Source: a bacterium
GTDB taxonomy: Bacteria > Chlamydiota > Chlamydiia > Chlamydiales > SM23-39
Reading direction: 5' to 3'
Assembly (NCBI GenBank): GCA_021818045.1
Contig: JAKAFF010000061.1
Location: 1-7,682, forward strand
Length of the DNA: 7,682 nucleotides
This document shows positions 5,742 through 7,682 of the stretch, piece by piece (position 1 is the stretch's first letter; each line of letters starts with the position of its first letter). The position numbers and the translations under genes were made by a program. The notes under the pieces were generated by a model. It was not told where the DNA came from, ran no database searches, and saw only the letters and a program-made list of their open reading frames with translations.

Positions 5742-5761
5742 CGCCAATCTCTTGCAAATAT

Positions 5762-5793
5762 ATTATATATACTTCCCTTCAACTCTTTGCCAA
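5762..5793 (-). promoter_or_regulatory. Candidate promoter of the coiled-coil-pncB-pncA operon
   Basis: On the minus strand, TTGGCA (plus 5788-5793) lies 18 bases from TATATA (5764-5769) and 20 from a perfect TATAAT (5762-5767). Either makes a plausible sigma-70-like promoter. Transcription would begin near 5755, about 14 bases before the ATG at 5741 and at or downstream of the TTG at 5757, which supports the ATG start. The -35 box is directly next to the -35 box of the divergent promoter. Confidence 0.5.
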
Positions 5794-5823
5794 TTGTTTC
5801 TAAAATTCGCACTAGAGTATACT
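5794..5823 (+). promoter_or_regulatory. Candidate promoter for the exported protein gene
   Basis: TTGTTT (5794-5799), an 18-base spacer, then TATACT (5818-5823). Transcription would start near 5830, only about two bases before the ATG at 5832. The mRNA could therefore be leaderless or nearly so. A promoter further left would have to lie inside the divergent operon's promoter region. Confidence 0.45.
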
Positions 5824-5831
5824 GAAAGCAA

Positions 5832-6845
5832 ATGAGAACGTGGTTCATTGGCTTTTTGCTGTTTGCAGCAGCCCTGTTAGATGCTACCTCCCCTTTGCAA
5901 GAGCGTCTAGAAAAGGCTAAAGTCGGCGACTATATCGTGACCGAAGGGGGGCAAATGGTCACACTACTGGCCATTCGATCGAACCACTCAGGCACCCTGA
6001 TTTTAGAAGAGATCAGCGCCCCCCTCTCGCGCCTGCAACCCATGCCAACCTCCTGGCCTGAATGGATTCGGGCTAAAGCGCCTGGACACACCTCATGGTC
6101 CATGACAGAAATCGATCTTGCACATGGCCAAGTGCTCGAATGCTTTTCGTTTTCCCGCTCAGCCTGGATTCAAACAGCGCAAAATGAAAGCCTCATCGCC
6201 ACCCTCCTACAACTGCCCCTGAAAAAAGTCTCAGATGAGGCACGCAAAAAAATAGGACCTGCCCCCCTATCCGACGAGCCGGATCGACGCAAAGTATGGC
6301 ACCCCCCACTCATGCACGAAGGGAAACAAAGAGAAGGGGCCCGTTTTGATGCCTTTGAAGCCATTTGGCCGAAAGATGGAACCGAATTAGCAGGACAAGA
6401 AGTACTGCTTTATTTCGACCAAGGCAAACATTTTCCCCTCCCCTTTTGGGTGGAAATCAACACCTCTCACGCCACAGTCTCTTTGAGAACCATTGACTCA
6501 GGAATCAACATTCCCGTCATCCACAAATCCATGCCGAGACGCGCTCCAGAATTTATCGGATCGGCCTTAAAGACCGAAAAAGGACTCAGACTATCCATCA
6601 AAAGCCCCAAGTACTACCGCCAATTTGAGCTCTTTGCCATCGACATCACAACCCGTGACAAACAAATCTGCCCTATCACCCACTTTGCTTCTCAAGAAAC
6701 AGGCGAATATCTCACACTCGATATCGACCGCGATGAATTACAAGCCAGCCTAGAACCCAAGCATCACTACACTTGGCTACTCGTCCCCATCGGCCATACA
6801 CAATCCTATGCCGAGTCTCAAAAATCTTTTGTTTGGACCGAGTGA
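5832..6845 (+). CDS. Exported protein of unknown function, CT021-like
   Basis: A 337-residue protein with a clear signal peptide (MRTWFIGFLLFAAALLDA, probable cleavage after A18). The mature part is soluble, with no second membrane helix, no lipobox and no domain I recognise. It is rich in charged residues and proline in the middle (about 130-170) and appears beta-rich towards the C-terminus. It probably acts in the periplasm or at the cell surface. It lies upstream of lepB on the same strand; I recall a similarly sized conserved hypothetical protein (CT021) next to lepB in C. trachomatis, so orthology is likely but unproven here. The start is the only ATG that keeps the signal peptide; only GAAAG precedes it as a possible ribosome site. 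Confidence 0.8.
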   Translation: MRTWFIGFLLFAAALLDATSPLQERLEKAKVGDYIVTEGGQMVTLLAIRSNHSGTLILEEISAPLSRLQPMPTSWPEWIRAKAPGHTSWSMTEIDLAHGQVLECFSFSRSAWIQTAQNESLIATLLQLPLKKVSDEARKKIGPAPLSDEPDRRKVWHPPLMHEGKQREGARFDAFEAIWPKDGTELAGQEVLLYFDQGKHFPLPFWVEINTSHATVSLRTIDSGINIPVIHKSMPRRAPEFIGSALKTEKGLRLSIKSPKYYRQFELFAIDITTRDKQICPITHFASQETGEYLTLDIDRDELQASLEPKHHYTWLLVPIGHTQSYAESQKSFVWTE

Positions 6846-6850
6846 TCTCC

Positions 6851-6880
6851 TTGCATTTTGAATCGCAAATCCCGTAGAAT
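6851..6880 (+). promoter_or_regulatory. Candidate lepB promoter
   Basis: TTGCAT (6851-6856), 18 bases, TAGAAT (6875-6880), in the 62-bp gap between the exported protein gene and lepB. Transcription would begin near 6887, leaving a leader of about 20 bases before the ATG at 6908. No terminator is visible in the gap, so read-through from the upstream gene is also possible. Confidence 0.45.
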
Positions 6881-6907
6881 CTCAGCACTGACAGACACAA
6901 GTGGCCC

Positions 6908-7682
6908 ATGCTTCGTAAATTTTTTTCTTTACGCAAATCAAAGCGCACTTTGTGGCGCGTTTTTCGCCTCTATCAAAATAAGGCCTCGTCTCTAGATGAT
7001 TACACCAAATCCTCTATTCAAACTTATTTAGAAAACTTACGAAACTCCATCCTCAAAAAGCACGATCATAACGCGCAAAATATTGCCCAGGAGCTCGAAG
7101 CTGCCTGCCACCAATGGATGCCTCGCTCCTCTTTTGAAAAAATGCGCCACTTCCTATTCAGCACAGCCTTTGCCCTGCTAGTCGCGGTTTTAGTACGAAC
7201 CATGTGGTTTGAACTCTATACGATCCCAACCGGCTCCATGCGCCCCACGCTCAAAGAGCAAGACTTTCTCGTCGTCTCAAAAACCAACTATGGGATCAAT
7301 ATCCCGCTACAACCAAAGCACTTTTATTTCGATCCAGATTTAGTCCAACGGGGTTCTATCGTCGTTTTTAACGGCGCCAACATGGACATCGAAGATGTCG
7401 ACACCACCTATTTTTATCTATTCCCCGGGAAAAAACAGTTCGTCAAAAGACTGATCGCAAAACCTGGAGATACCGTCTATTTTTATGGCGGTCAGATATA
7501 TGGGATCAATGCTCAAGGAGAGCTTCTCCAAGACCTAAAATACGTCAACCAAGTGGAGCACATCCCCTTCATTCGCTTCGAAGGGAAAGTAGATGCACCG
7601 CACCCACAAAATGGCTTTTTCACCCCCGTCGTCTTCCATCAAATGACCTCTCCGTTCGGCAAGCTCTCTCTCCACGGCAATG
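6908..7682 (+). CDS. lepB: Signal peptidase I, N-terminal part (truncated by window end)
   Basis: The first 258 codons are visible, open to the window end. Signal peptidase I is an inner-membrane serine protease that removes signal peptides from exported proteins. A charged N-terminal region of about 80 residues, probably cytoplasmic (MLRKFFSLRKSKRTLWRVF...), precedes one membrane helix (about 82-99, HFLFSTAFALLVAVLVRT). The catalytic site follows: S110 in TIPTGSMRPTL and the general-base lysine K180 in FVKRLIAKPGD. The residues between (about 128-175, GINIPLQPKHFYFDPDLV) are longer than in E. coli. Both the long N-terminus and this core agree with the large chlamydial LepB (about 630 residues in C. 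trachomatis from memory). The remainder should lie beyond 7682. The ATG is chosen because it gives the complete basic N-terminus; no clear ribosome site precedes it. Confidence 0.93.
   Translation, partial: MLRKFFSLRKSKRTLWRVFRLYQNKASSLDDYTKSSIQTYLENLRNSILKKHDHNAQNIAQELEAACHQWMPRSSFEKMRHFLFSTAFALLVAVLVRTMWFELYTIPTGSMRPTLKEQDFLVVSKTNYGINIPLQPKHFYFDPDLVQRGSIVVFNGANMDIEDVDTTYFYLFPGKKQFVKRLIAKPGDTVYFYGGQIYGINAQGELLQDLKYVNQVEHIPFIRFEGKVDAPHPQNGFFTPVVFHQMTSPFGKLSLHGN

Noticed and set aside
5460..5747. 95-residue minus-strand frame taken as a full protein
   Set aside because: Only its signal peptide part (from the ATG at 5741) looks real. After residue about 20 it is an arginine/serine-rich shadow of the coiled-coil frame.
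5742..5757. TTG start at 5757 for the coiled-coil protein
   Set aside because: It would put two acidic residues ahead of the hydrophobic stretch, giving a poor signal peptide, and it lies at or upstream of the predicted transcription start.
1..7682. CRISPR array, complete insertion sequence, rRNA or tRNA genes
   Set aside because: No regularly spaced repeats, no transposase with paired terminal repeats and no rRNA or tRNA sequence were seen on either strand.

Overview
The window looks like chromosomal DNA from a chlamydia-like bacterium (order Chlamydiales, more likely an environmental lineage than Chlamydiaceae). The main reason is the right end. A partial type I signal peptidase has the long N-terminal region and the chlamydial-type core (TIPTGSMRPTL, FVKRLIAKPGD). 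It is preceded by an exported protein of unknown function in the position I recall for CT021 next to lepB (CT020) in C. trachomatis. Weak or absent Shine-Dalgarno sequences, moderate GC content and an NAD-salvage operon also fit. The genus cannot be fixed from the sequence alone.

Layout, left to right. Positions 1-95 hold three consecutive hairpins, probably transcription terminators or a palindromic repeat cluster. Positions 203-1124 (+) are a tight cluster of three small membrane proteins: one DUF948-like and two YtxH-like. Positions 1125-1567 have no convincing gene, but contain a set of alternative hairpins and a short repeat (TATACCGAAA) present three times. Positions 1568-1708 (+) encode a 46-residue DUF3096-like membrane protein. 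Six bases later comes an apparently complete family X DNA polymerase with a PHP nuclease domain (1715-3439, +).

On the minus strand, 5741 down to 3405 is a three-gene operon: a small secreted coiled-coil protein, pncB and pncA. Both junctions are ATGA stop/start overlaps. pncA (nicotinamidase) and pncB (nicotinate phosphoribosyltransferase) together turn nicotinamide into nicotinate mononucleotide, the first half of the Preiss-Handler NAD salvage route. The operon's 3' end overlaps the polX 3' end by 35 bp. A compact divergent promoter region (5742-5831) separates it from the plus-strand pair, the CT021-like exported protein (5832-6845) and lepB (6908 to the window end, truncated).

The most unusual observation is in the first gene of the NAD operon. 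Its ATG-initiated signal peptide lies in one frame and its coiled-coil body in the -1 frame. The two are joined by a run of eight T containing the heptamer T TTT TTA, a classic -1 slippery sequence. This may be a sequencing error, a decayed gene, or programmed or slippage-based recoding at the head of the operon.
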